From positions 1 to 7,683 of the forward strand of contig CAMDXR010000142.1 of NCBI GenBank assembly GCA_945877725.1: a stretch of 7,683 nt of DNA, given 5' to 3'. The translations under genes and the position numbers were made by a program. Of this stretch, positions 1 through 6,192 are shown piece after piece (within the stretch, counting starts at the first letter, position 1; the number at the start of each line of letters is the position of its first letter). The DNA is from Limnohabitans sp. Rim8. Its GTDB lineage: Bacteria; Pseudomonadota; Gammaproteobacteria; Burkholderiales; Burkholderiaceae_C. The notes under the pieces were generated by a model. The model made no database searches and had not been told where the DNA came from. It was given only the letters and a program-made list of their open reading frames with translations.

Positions 1-2254
1 AATCCATGGTGGATGAGCGGTCTACCTCGACATATCCGCCGCGTTCACGCGACAACAAGTCCAGCGTATCCAGCGGCAAGATGCCTTGGTCCCAAAGAGA
101 GCCTTTGTAGGTGGCGTACTGGCCGCGCTCTTTTGCCAGCTCGGTGGATGCCCAGTAGGCGTAATAGCAAATGGCCTCCATGGATAGGTCAGCAAACTCC
201 ACAGCTGCTTGGGAAGCATAAGGAATGCGCATTTCATAAAGCGAATCCTGGAACCCCATCAAACCCAGACCGACTGGTCGGTGACGCATGTTTGAATCAC
301 GGGCTTTTTTCACCGCGTAGTAATTGATGTCAATCACGTTGTCCAGCATGCGCATGGCAATTGTGATAGTGCTTTTCAATTTATCGTGGTCTATGACCTT
401 ACCGTTAGGGCTGTCCTTCAGGTGTTTGGAAAGGTTGACTGAGCCCAAATTGCACACTGCAGTCTCTGTATCGCTGGTGTTGAGCGTGATTTCGGTGCAC
501 AGATTGGAGGAGTGAACCACGCCAATATGCTGCTGAGGAGATCGCACATTGCAAGGATCCTTGAATGTGATCCAAGGGTGACCTGTTTCGAACAACATCG
601 ACAACATCTTGCGCCACAAGTCCGTGGCCGGAACGGTCTTGCTGGGTTTGATTTCTCCGCTGGCCGCTTTTTTCTCATAGGCCACGTAGGCTTTTTCAAA
701 AGCCAAACCGAACAGATCATGCAGGTCAGGCACATCAGAGGGGGAGAACAAGGTCCAAGTGCCTTTTTCCATGACCCGTCGCATGAAGAGGTCTGGAATC
801 CAGTTGGCTGTGTTCATGTCGTGAGTGCGGCGGCGGTCGTCGCCTGTGTTTTTACGCAACTCTAGGAATTCTTCGATGTCCAGGTGCCACGTTTCCAAGT
901 AAGTGCAGACAGCGCCCTTGCGCTTACCGCCTTGATTGACAGCGACCGCAGTGTCGTTGACGACCTTGAGAAAAGGCACGACGCCCTGAGATTCACCGTT
1001 GGTTCCCTTGATGTGGGAGCCCATGGCACGGACGCGAGTCCAGTCGTTGCCCAGGCCGCCTGCAAACTTAGATAACAGGGCGTTTTCCTTGATGGACTCA
1101 TAAATACCGTCCAAATCATCGGGAACCGTGGTCAAGTAGCAGCTTGAGAGTTGCGAGCGCAAAGTGCCGCTGTTGAAAAGTGTGGGCGTGGAAGACATGA
1201 AGTCAAACGAGGACAAAATCTCGTAAAACTCGATAGCGCGGGCTTCGCGGTCGATCTCATTCAAAGACAGACCCATTGCAACGCGCATGAAGAATGCCTG
1301 GGGCATTTCAATGCGTTGCTTGCGTACATGCAGGAAATAACGGTCGTAAAGGGTCTGCAGGCCCAAATAATCGAATTGCAGGTCACGTTCAGGCTTGAGT
1401 GCTTTGGCGAGTTTTTTCAGGTCGAACTGCAAGAGTTTTTCATCCAGCAAGTCGTTGTCGACGCCTTTTTTGATGAACTGGGGGAAATAATTAACGTATT
1501 CCTCACCCATCTGAGCTTGAGTCACTTCCTTGCCCAGGATTTCCTTGGCGATGGTGTGCATCAGAAGGCGGGCGGTGACATAGGTGTAATCAGGATCTTT
1601 TTCGATCAAGGTACGCGAAGCCAAAATGGATGCTTTGTAAACCTCTTCCATGGGCACGCCGTCGTACAGGTTGCGCATGGTTTCGGCCACGATGGGCTCA
1701 GGACTGACGTCTTTACCCAGACCGGCGCAGGCATTGACCATCAGAGATTTGAGGTAATCCAAATCCAGAGCCACGCGTTGACCGCCATCTAGGACGTGCA
1801 GGCTAGGCGTTGGGTTTGCAGGCGCAATTTGCTGTTGCTGTTGGGCGCGTTCTTGGGTCCGGCGCTCACGGTAGAGCACGTAGGCGCGTGCCACTTCATG
1901 GTTGCTGCTGCGCATCAAACCCAACTCAACTTGGTCTTGCACATCTTCAATGTGGAAAGTGCCGCCGCCGGGACGTGAGCGCATCAGGGCGCGGACCACG
2001 TTTTGTGTCAGTTCTTCAACCACCTCGCGAACACTGGCCGAGGCGGCACCTTGCGTGCCATGCACAGCCAAAAAGGCTTTCATGAGTGCTACGGCAATTT
2101 TGTTGGGTTCGAAAGGGACAACCGCGCCATTGCGGCGAATGATTTGGTAATGGGCCAATGCTTGTACGCTGGCGGTGCTGCTGTGCGTGGCTTCGGGAGC
2201 GCGCATCTGGCCAGCGGTTGGGGAGGAAATGTTCAGATCAGTATGCATGGTCAT
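1..2254 (-). CDS. nrdA: Ribonucleoside-diphosphate reductase class I alpha subunit, 3' end cut by the window
   Basis: Large catalytic subunit of class I ribonucleotide reductase, which reduces ribonucleoside diphosphates to deoxy forms in the cytoplasm together with the radical-bearing NrdB subunit (not in the window). The frame is open from ATG at 2254 through 751 codons to the left edge. An ATP-cone domain covers about residues 36-125, which implies overall activity control by ATP/dATP. The catalytic core follows. SSCYLTT places the first redox Cys at 372. SNLCTEI gives Asn584, the thiyl-radical Cys586 and Glu588, and AVCNLGSVNL gives the second redox Cys at 601. The C-terminal Tyr pair and the Cys pair that re-reduces the active site must lie past the edge; related long NrdA proteins run to roughly 950-1000 residues (from memory). 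A second in-frame ATG lies at 2248. No clear Shine-Dalgarno precedes either start; the leader is A-rich. Probably transcribed from the NrdR-controlled promoter at 2339-2367. Confidence 0.96.
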   Translation of the reverse strand, partial: MTMHTDLNISSPTAGQMRAPEATHSSTASVQALAHYQIIRRNGAVVPFEPNKIAVALMKAFLAVHGTQGAASASVREVVEELTQNVVRALMRSRPGGGTFHIEDVQDQVELGLMRSSNHEVARAYVLYRERRTQERAQQQQQIAPANPTPSLHVLDGGQRVALDLDYLKSLMVNACAGLGKDVSPEPIVAETMRNLYDGVPMEEVYKASILASRTLIEKDPDYTYVTARLLMHTIAKEILGKEVTQAQMGEEYVNYFPQFIKKGVDNDLLDEKLLQFDLKKLAKALKPERDLQFDYLGLQTLYDRYFLHVRKQRIEMPQAFFMRVAMGLSLNEIDREARAIEFYEILSSFDFMSSTPTLFNSGTLRSQLSSCYLTTVPDDLDGIYESIKENALLSKFAGGLGNDWTRVRAMGSHIKGTNGESQGVVPFLKVVNDTAVAVNQGGKRKGAVCTYLETWHLDIEEFLELRKNTGDDRRRTHDMNTANWIPDLFMRRVMEKGTWTLFSPSDVPDLHDLFGLAFEKAYVAYEKKAASGEIKPSKTVPATDLWRKMLSMLFETGHPWITFKDPCNVRSPQQHIGVVHSSNLCTEITLNTSDTETAVCNLGSVNLSKHLKDSPNGKVIDHDKLKSTITIAMRMLDNVIDINYYAVKKARDSNMRHRPVGLGLMGFQDSLYEMRIPYASQAAVEFADLSMEAICYYAYWASTELAKERGQYATYKGSLWDQGILPLDTLDLLSRERGGYVEVDRSSTMD

Positions 2255-2328
2255 TTTGTTAAATTTTTTAGGGTCTTTGGGTCGGGAATATGACGTTTGA
2301 ACGGGTGTCATATTCAAATTGATAAAAC

Positions 2329-2366
2329 TGTCAGGGGCACTATATCTGGTGTCTGGCCCCCTGACA
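2329..2366. repeat. 9-bp perfect inverted repeat enclosing the nrdA -10 region
   Basis: The arms TGTCAGGGG (2329-2337) and CCCCTGACA (2358-2366) are perfectly complementary, with a 20-base spacer. The spacer contains most of the proximal NrdR-like box and the -10 box; the right arm overlaps the -35 box. In RNA read leftwards from ampD the arms would form a G/C-rich stem followed by GTTTTAT. It may therefore be a weak terminator for ampD read-through as well as part of the operator DNA. That role is inferred. Confidence 0.5.
2337..2352 (-). promoter_or_regulatory. NrdR-like operator, promoter-proximal box
   Basis: The minus-strand sequence ACACCAGATATAGTGC closely matches the known NrdR-box pattern (about acaCwAtATaTwGtgt, from memory), an imperfect 16-bp palindrome. 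It contains the whole predicted -10 box, so a bound repressor would exclude RNA polymerase. NrdR is the zinc-finger and ATP-cone repressor of ribonucleotide reductase genes. No nrdR gene is present in this window. Confidence 0.75.
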
Positions 2367-2367
2367 A
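2339..2367 (-). promoter_or_regulatory. Sigma70-type promoter of nrdA
   Basis: Read on the minus strand, a -35 box TTGTCA (2362-2367) and a -10 box TATAGT (2339-2344) are separated by exactly 17 bp. Both differ from consensus at only one or two positions. Transcription would start near 2332 and give a leader of about 77 nt before the nrdA ATG. The -10 box lies inside the proximal NrdR-like box and the -35 box directly abuts the distal one. The boxes are seen directly; promoter activity is inferred. Confidence 0.7.
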
Positions 2368-2368
2368 G

Positions 2369-2384
2369 CCACTACAGGTAGTGT
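2369..2384 (-). promoter_or_regulatory. NrdR-like operator, promoter-distal box
   Basis: The minus-strand sequence ACACTACCTGTAGTGG has a perfect 14-bp core palindrome (CACTAC and GTAGTG around two bases). It lies one base upstream of the predicted -35 box. Its start is 32 bp from the proximal box, about three helical turns. This matches the tandem 31-32 bp spacing known for NrdR operators and puts both boxes on the same DNA face. Confidence 0.7.
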
Positions 2385-2669
2385 ACCGGCCTGTTTTGAT
2401 GCCCTGGTCTGAAAGAGATTATTTATTTGGGGCAGCTTGGCCTCGTAAACGACATTTCACAAAATGAAAAGATCGCTGCCAAGCGCCAAATTGAGGGCGA
2501 CGCTGTCTGAAAATTCAATCTTGATGCGGCCTCTGAGGGACTTATGCCAAGAAAACCTTGATTGGACTGGATGGAGGAGCCGAGATTCGAAAGACTTCTC
2601 AGCGGAAGAACCCGATGGGCACTTGCACAAAACTATTTAGATTTTTTGACAAAGACCAGTAAAGCATCT
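2385..2669. other. Unassigned intergenic stretch between ampD and the nrdA control region
   Basis: This stretch of 285 bases has no convincing gene or RNA. A plus-strand frame from ATG at 2464 to TAG at 2640 would encode 58 residues, and a 22-codon frame (2399-2467) overlaps its start as ATGA. Neither has a ribosome binding site, and the translations show no recognisable domain. A plus-strand TTGACA (2646-2651) and TATAAG (2671-2676) are 19 bp apart, pointing antisense into ampD; this spacing is poor. Short hairpins are present, for example around 2482-2504, but none is followed by a T-run. No terminator for ampD was seen directly after its stop. Confidence 0.4.
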
Positions 2670-3248
2670 CTATAAGGGAAAAACCTGAGGGGGAAAATCC
2701 AACAGTTCTTTCATCAGAGTCCAGTCAAAGCCTGAACCGGGGTCTTTTTTTCTGCCGGGAGCGACATGTTCGTGACCTGCCAGGTGCTGGATGGGGTAGT
2801 GGTTTCTGAGATCGCGGCAAAGCCTTGCCAAGCGTTGGTATTGGGCCTCTTCAAAGAGGTCACCTTCGAGGCCCTCAAGTTCAATACCGATCGAGTCGTT
2901 GTTGCAGTCAGATCGCCCTCTGTAAAAAGACTTGCCTGCGTGCCAGGCACGGTCGTCGCAGCTGACGAATTGCAACACCGAGCCGTCGCGACGAATAAAA
3001 AAATGCGCTGACACTTCTAGACCGCGCAGGGTCTGGAAATAAGGGTGGGCATCCCAGTCGAGCTGGTTGGTAAACAGGTTTTGAACAGCATGCCCGCCAT
3101 ACTCTCCAGGCGGCAGGCTGATGGAGTGGATAAGGATCAGATCAATGCAGCTATGTTCTGGGCGGGGACCGAAGTTCGGCGAATCAATGCGAAGGGCTTG
3201 GGCATGCCAACCCTGTTGCCAAATAAGTGGAGGTGTGGGGTCTGACAC
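2670..3248 (-). CDS. ampD: 1,6-anhydro-N-acetylmuramyl-L-alanine amidase AmpD (GTG start)
   Basis: Cytoplasmic zinc amidase of cell-wall recycling that cleaves the peptide from 1,6-anhydro-N-acetylmuramyl-peptides. In many Gram-negatives it thereby keeps AmpR-type beta-lactamase inducers low. With the GTG start proposed here the protein has 192 residues, close to the roughly 185 of enterobacterial AmpD. Zinc ligands appear as His41 (LIHSISLPPGEYGG), His159 (AGHEHVAPGRKKDPG) and Asp169. The catalytic Glu123 is in GIELEG, and Lys167 matches the conserved lysine two residues before the Asp ligand. Other family signatures are VSAHFFIRRDG and RAWHAG. An ATG at 3317 in the same frame would add 23 residues and overlap the preceding gene by 49 bases. 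GTG at 3248 has an AGAGG seven bases upstream, lies 20 bases after the preceding stop, and brings the active-site numbering close to the family's. It is the last gene of a minus-strand three-gene unit. Confidence 0.93.
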   Translation of the reverse strand: MSDPTPPLIWQQGWHAQALRIDSPNFGPRPEHSCIDLILIHSISLPPGEYGGHAVQNLFTNQLDWDAHPYFQTLRGLEVSAHFFIRRDGSVLQFVSCDDRAWHAGKSFYRGRSDCNNDSIGIELEGLEGDLFEEAQYQRLARLCRDLRNHYPIQHLAGHEHVAPGRKKDPGSGFDWTLMKELLDFPPQVFPL

Positions 3249-3255
3249 CTGAAGG

Positions 3256-3260
3256 CCTCT
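3256..3260 (-). promoter_or_regulatory. Ribosome binding site supporting the ampD GTG start
   Basis: AGAGG on the minus strand lies seven bases before GTG at 3248, within the 20-base gap after the upstream stop. This favours the GTG over the ATG at 3317, which lies inside the preceding coding sequence. Confidence 0.55.
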
Positions 3261-3268
3261 AAAACCGG

Positions 3269-3505
3269 TCAATCCGGGTTGCGATCTTGCGCGGCTGTTC
3301 GATGCTCCGTGCTGCAATACAGACCCTTTTGACCCGAAACAGCTTCATCATTGGGCAAGTGAATGCCACAGTGGGCACAGGTGATCATTTCAGAGGGTGC
3401 CTGTGATTTAGCCGGTTCGCTCGGTTTAGATTTGTTGGCCGCTCGTCCACGCTTCAAAGCCCAGATGACCAGCAACACCACCAGGATTAAAAACAGGTAT
3501 TTCAT
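3269..3505 (-). CDS. Small membrane-anchored protein with CxxC...CxxxH cluster (PP0621-type)
   Basis: Protein of 78 residues and unknown function. Residues 3-17 form one hydrophobic helix (YLFLILVVLLVIWAL). A basic stretch follows (KRGRAANKSK), then a Ser/Pro/Ala linker, which suggests an N-terminal anchor with a cytoplasmic tail under the positive-inside rule. The C-terminal part has Cys43-x2-Cys46 and Cys64-x3-His68, a spacing suited to a small zinc site. It resembles the family annotated as PP0621 in Burkholderiales and Pseudomonas, recalled by length, layout and neighbourhood rather than by search. The ATG at 3505 overlaps the TGA of the upstream CcsA-type gene as ATGA, so translation is probably coupled. 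The same frame stays open upstream to an ATG at 3697, but that stretch lies wholly within the CcsA-type gene and is not credible coding sequence. Confidence 0.85.
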   Translation of the reverse strand: MKYLFLILVVLLVIWALKRGRAANKSKPSEPAKSQAPSEMITCAHCGIHLPNDEAVSGQKGLYCSTEHRTAAQDRNPD

Positions 3506-4305
3506 CCCATACGTCCCAGCAAGACTTCCATGACAAAACGGGAGCCTGCATAAGAGAGAAGCAATAAGCCCGCCCCGATGTACAAAACCCGGACTGCGCG
3601 ACGACCGCGCCAGCCCCACTGACTGCGCCCAATCAGAAGTACGGCAAAGGTCACCCAAGACAGAAGGGCAAAAATTGTTTTGTGATCCCAACGCCAATGG
3701 CCACGACCTTGACCGTAAAGTGCATCACCAAATAACAGGCCCGCCACCAAGGTGGCCGTTAGCAAAACAAAACCAGCCGTCACGAAGCGGAATGTGAGCC
3801 GCTCAAGGGTCAGCAGTGGGATGCCGCTGTCTGCATCGTGCGCCCGGCGGATGTCTTTTTCGGCGCGAGTCATCATCCAGGCATGCACCACTGCAGCGGC
3901 AAACATGCCATAGGCTGACAAGCCCAAAGCCCAGTGCAAAGGCAGCCAAGCAGAGGATTGCGACGCCATCGGTGTGCCCGGGAAGAACCAGGCCAGGACC
4001 ACGGCAACGCCCCCCAGGCCGCCCATGGCCCAACGCGCCTTGAATTTAGGAAAAAACTGGCTTTCCACCATGTAGGCGCTCACAACCAGCCAAGATGTCA
4101 CAGAAATGGCGGGTGCAAACCCAAAATGAACGGGCCCCGCCAACAAACTGAGCAAGGCAACGCCGTGCGAAGCCCAAGCCAGCCAAAGCAAGCGCCGTGC
4201 AAGCACGGCGTTCAAGCGTTCACCAGCCAGCGCCGGGAACCCGTAAGCCAAAGCGGCCAGCACAGTGGCGGGCAGCATCCAAATGGGGGGACTCGCTAAA
4301 ATCAT
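3502..4305 (-). CDS. CcsA/HemX/YpjD-type integral membrane cytochrome-assembly family protein
   Basis: Protein of 267 residues with about eight hydrophobic segments (roughly 8-26, 39-57, 66-84, 93-108, 124-145, 174-192, 209-225 and 240-258), so an inner-membrane protein. It has features of the cytochrome c assembly family (CcsA/CcmC/HemX). A tryptophan-rich stretch around 203-217 (HWRWDHKTIFALLSW) resembles the family's WWD-like region. Candidate heme-facing histidines are His47, His124 (LPLHWALGLSAYGMF), His203 and His208. The length and the position divergent from ffh match YpjD of Enterobacteria, whose function is poorly defined, so a role in heme handling is inferred from family only. First gene of the unit leading to the small Cys/His protein and ampD; its stop overlaps the next start by four bases. 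The start ATG at 4305 lacks a strong ribosome binding site. An in-frame ATG at residue 10 is a less likely alternative, because it would cut into the first membrane segment. Confidence 0.9.
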   Translation of the reverse strand: MILASPPIWMLPATVLAALAYGFPALAGERLNAVLARRLLWLAWASHGVALLSLLAGPVHFGFAPAISVTSWLVVSAYMVESQFFPKFKARWAMGGLGGVAVVLAWFFPGTPMASQSSAWLPLHWALGLSAYGMFAAAVVHAWMMTRAEKDIRRAHDADSGIPLLTLERLTFRFVTAGFVLLTATLVAGLLFGDALYGQGRGHWRWDHKTIFALLSWVTFAVLLIGRSQWGWRGRRAVRVLYIGAGLLLLSYAGSRFVMEVLLGRMG

Positions 4306-4382
4306 GGGTCCGAGTTTAGCCTTTCAGGTGACGCCACAGGGGCTTCACCACCACGCTGTACCGGTTATTTCTGGATTCTCTA
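4306..4382. promoter_or_regulatory. Divergent intergenic region between the CcsA-type gene and ffh
   Basis: The 77 bp between two divergent starts must hold the local promoters of both units unless one lies inside a neighbour. I see only weak boxes. On the plus strand TTATTT (4365-4370) could be a -10 element for ffh. On the minus strand TAAACT (4313-4318) could serve the other gene. Neither has a good -35 at 16-18 bp. Both placements would give very short leaders, which fits the absence of Shine-Dalgarno sequences on both sides. Confidence 0.35.
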
Positions 4383-5780
4383 ATGGCCTCAGCCCTGACC
4401 GACAAACTTTCGCGCCTCGTCAAGACCCTCAGTGGGCAGGCCCGCATCACCGAATCCAACGTGGCCGACATGTTGCGTGAGGTACGCATGGCGCTGCTGG
4501 AGGCTGACGTGGCCCTGCCCGTAGTGCGCGACTTCATTGCCCGGGTGAAAGAAAAAGCCTTGGGTCAGGAAGTGATGGGGTCCCTCAAACCTGGCCAGGC
4601 CTTGGTGGGGGTGGTCAACCGCGAGTTGGCCGCCACCATGGGCGAAGGGGTGTCCGACATCAACTTGGCCGCCCAACCGCCGGCTGTTATTTTGATGGCT
4701 GGTTTGCAAGGGGCAGGTAAAACCACCACCACAGCCAAACTGGCCAAGCATCTGATTGAAAAGCGCAAGAAAAAAGTATTAACTGTTTCGGGTGACGTTT
4801 ACCGCCCGGCGGCCATTGAACAGCTGAAAACCGTGACCGGACAAGCCGGGGCCGAATGGTTTCCAAGCTCGCCAGATCAAAAGCCATTGGACATCGCGCG
4901 CGCTGCCATTGACTACGCCCGAAAACACTTTTTTGATGTGCTGCTGGTCGATACCGCTGGCCGCTTGGCCATTGATGACGTGCTCATGGCCGAAATCAAG
5001 GCGTTGCACGCCGAGCTCAAACCCGTAGAAACCTTGTTTGTGGTGGACGCCATGCAAGGGCAGGATGCGGCCAACACCGCTCGGGCTTTCAGCGATGCCT
5101 TGCCTTTAACCGGCATTGTGCTGACCAAGCTGGATGGCGATTCGCGCGGTGGTGCTGCCTTATCGGTGCGCCAGATCACCGGTGTGCCCATCAAGTTTGC
5201 CGGGACCAGTGAAAAGATCGATGGCTTGGAGGTCTTCGATGCCGAGCGACATGCCGGACGCATTTTGGGCATGGGTGACATTGTTGCGCTGGTCGAGCAG
5301 GTCACGGCGGGCGTCGACATGGAGGCGGCCCAAAAGCTGGCGGCCAAGGTCAAAAGTGGTGGCGGGTTTGACCTGAACGACTTTTTGGCCCAAATCCAGC
5401 AAATGAAACAAATGGGGGGCTTGTCCAGTTTGATGGACAAATTGCCTTCCCGGATGACCGCCAAGGCGGCCGGCATGGACATGGGCAAGGTCGAAAAAGA
5501 CATTGGTCGCAAGCAAGGGATCATCCACAGCATGACACCGCAGGAGCGCAAAAAACCCGAGTTGATCAAAGCCACCCGCAAGCGACGCATTGCAGCCGGT
5601 GCCGGGGTTCAGGTGCAAGACGTGAACCGCATGCTCAAAGAGTTCGAGCAAATGCAGGACATGATGAAAAAAATGTCGGGTGGCGGCCTCATGAAAATGA
5701 TGAAGCGGATGGGTGGGATGAAAGGCATGGGCGGTATGGGGGGCATGGGCGGTGGTGGTTTCCCAGGCATGCCGCGCTGA
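4383..5780 (+). CDS. ffh: Signal recognition particle protein Ffh (SRP54 family GTPase)
   Basis: Protein part of the bacterial signal recognition particle. It binds 4.5S RNA and hydrophobic signal sequences of nascent chains and delivers ribosomes to the FtsY receptor at the membrane. At 465 residues it is close to E. coli Ffh (about 453). The N domain occupies about residues 1-90. The G domain follows with the P-loop GLQGAGKTT (107-115), DVYRP (from Asp138), DTAGRL (from Asp190), TKLDGDSRGGA (from Thr248) and GTSEKIDGLEVF (from Gly274). The M domain starts near 325. It carries the RNA-binding stretch KATRKRRIAAGAG and ends in a Met/Gly-rich tail (443-465). ATG at 4383 begins a normal N domain (MASALTDKLSRLVKTLSG). 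No Shine-Dalgarno precedes it, so initiation may depend on a short leader. Transcribed divergently from the CcsA-type gene; the 4.5S RNA gene is not in the window. Confidence 0.98.
   Translation: MASALTDKLSRLVKTLSGQARITESNVADMLREVRMALLEADVALPVVRDFIARVKEKALGQEVMGSLKPGQALVGVVNRELAATMGEGVSDINLAAQPPAVILMAGLQGAGKTTTTAKLAKHLIEKRKKKVLTVSGDVYRPAAIEQLKTVTGQAGAEWFPSSPDQKPLDIARAAIDYARKHFFDVLLVDTAGRLAIDDVLMAEIKALHAELKPVETLFVVDAMQGQDAANTARAFSDALPLTGIVLTKLDGDSRGGAALSVRQITGVPIKFAGTSEKIDGLEVFDAERHAGRILGMGDIVALVEQVTAGVDMEAAQKLAAKVKSGGGFDLNDFLAQIQQMKQMGGLSSLMDKLPSRMTAKAAGMDMGKVEKDIGRKQGIIHSMTPQERKKPELIKATRKRRIAAGAGVQVQDVNRMLKEFEQMQDMMKKMSGGGLMKMMKRMGGMKGMGGMGGMGGGGFPGMPR
5709..5759 (+). repeat. Met-Gly-Gly codon repeat in the ffh tail
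   Basis: The end of ffh repeats ATG-GGN-GGN units, giving M-GG-M-KG-M-GG-M-GG-M-GGGG at residues 443-459. Methionine-rich M-domain tails are usual in Ffh. Here the units are regular enough at DNA level (ATGGGCGGT and variants) that replication slippage could change their number between strains. Confidence 0.7.
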
Positions 5781-5799
5781 ACCCTGTGGTGCCCACCCG

Positions 5800-6192
5800 A
5801 TGCACCGACTTTTCATATATGGCACGCTCATGCCCGGACTTCGGCTCGAAGCCGAAATGCAGGGTGCCCTTTTTTTAGGCACAGCCGAGGTGCGCGGCCG
5901 CTTGGTTGATGTGGGGCGATACCCCGGTTTCGTCGCAGGTGATGGCCTCGTCACCGGCGAAGTCTACGAAGTCGATGCCGTGCATCTGGCCCGGCTCGAC
6001 GAGGTGGAGGGCGTGGTGCCCGGTGACCGCGCCGCCTCTCAATACTGGCGCGAGGCGGTCACGGTGGCGGGCGGACCGTTGCAGGGGCAGCCCGTGCAGA
6101 CCTATCTCTTCAACCGGCCGGTGGACGGCTTCACAGCCATCCCGCATGGCGACTACCGCCGCTACATACGCGAAGTCGGGCGCGAGTCCTGA
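5800..6192 (+). CDS. Gamma-glutamylcyclotransferase-like (AIG2/GGCT fold) family protein
   Basis: Protein of 130 residues in the gamma-glutamylcyclotransferase-like superfamily, whose members release 5-oxoproline from gamma-glutamyl amines or peptides; the true substrate here is unknown. The substrate-loop signature YGTLMPG lies at residues 7-13. TGEVYEVD (52-59) and LDEVEG (66-71) follow, with Glu70 as the likely catalytic base. A conserved-type TYLFNR strand is at 101-106. The chosen ATG at 5800 gives MHRLFIYGTLMPG, the normal family N-terminus; an ATG at 5752 in the same frame would overlap ffh by 29 bases and add 16 non-family residues. It starts 19 bases after the ffh stop on the same strand, so co-transcription with ffh is likely. 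No clear ribosome binding site is seen. Its stop abuts the miaB stop on the opposite strand. Confidence 0.88.
   Translation: MHRLFIYGTLMPGLRLEAEMQGALFLGTAEVRGRLVDVGRYPGFVAGDGLVTGEVYEVDAVHLARLDEVEGVVPGDRAASQYWREAVTVAGGPLQGQPVQTYLFNRPVDGFTAIPHGDYRRYIREVGRES

Noticed and set aside
1151..1792. 213-codon plus-strand frame
   Set aside because: It lies opposite the conserved nrdA core; its openness is a by-product of nrdA codon use and it has no domain features.
2566..2592. Minus-strand stretch TTCGAATCTCGGCTCCTCCA, resembling a tRNA T-loop and 3' end
   Set aside because: The flanking bases do not form a T-stem, and no matching 5' acceptor strand, D-arm or anticodon arm is found within tRNA distance.
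2593..2608. Small hairpin CTTC...GAAG as an ampD terminator
   Set aside because: Only four base pairs and no T-run on either side.
2464..2640. 58-codon plus-strand frame, with a 22-codon frame overlapping its start
   Set aside because: No ribosome binding site, no recognisable domain, and an isolated plus-strand position between two minus-strand genes. Kept only as a note on the intergenic region.
3506..3697. Upstream extension of the small Cys/His protein to 142 residues
   Set aside because: The extension lies wholly within the CcsA-type coding sequence. The ATG at 3505 gives a clean membrane anchor and an ATGA overlap.
4913..5954. Long minus-strand frames of 225 and 264 codons
   Set aside because: Both are antisense to ffh, which shows all SRP54 motifs; the frames are low-complexity shadows rich in Ser, Pro or His.
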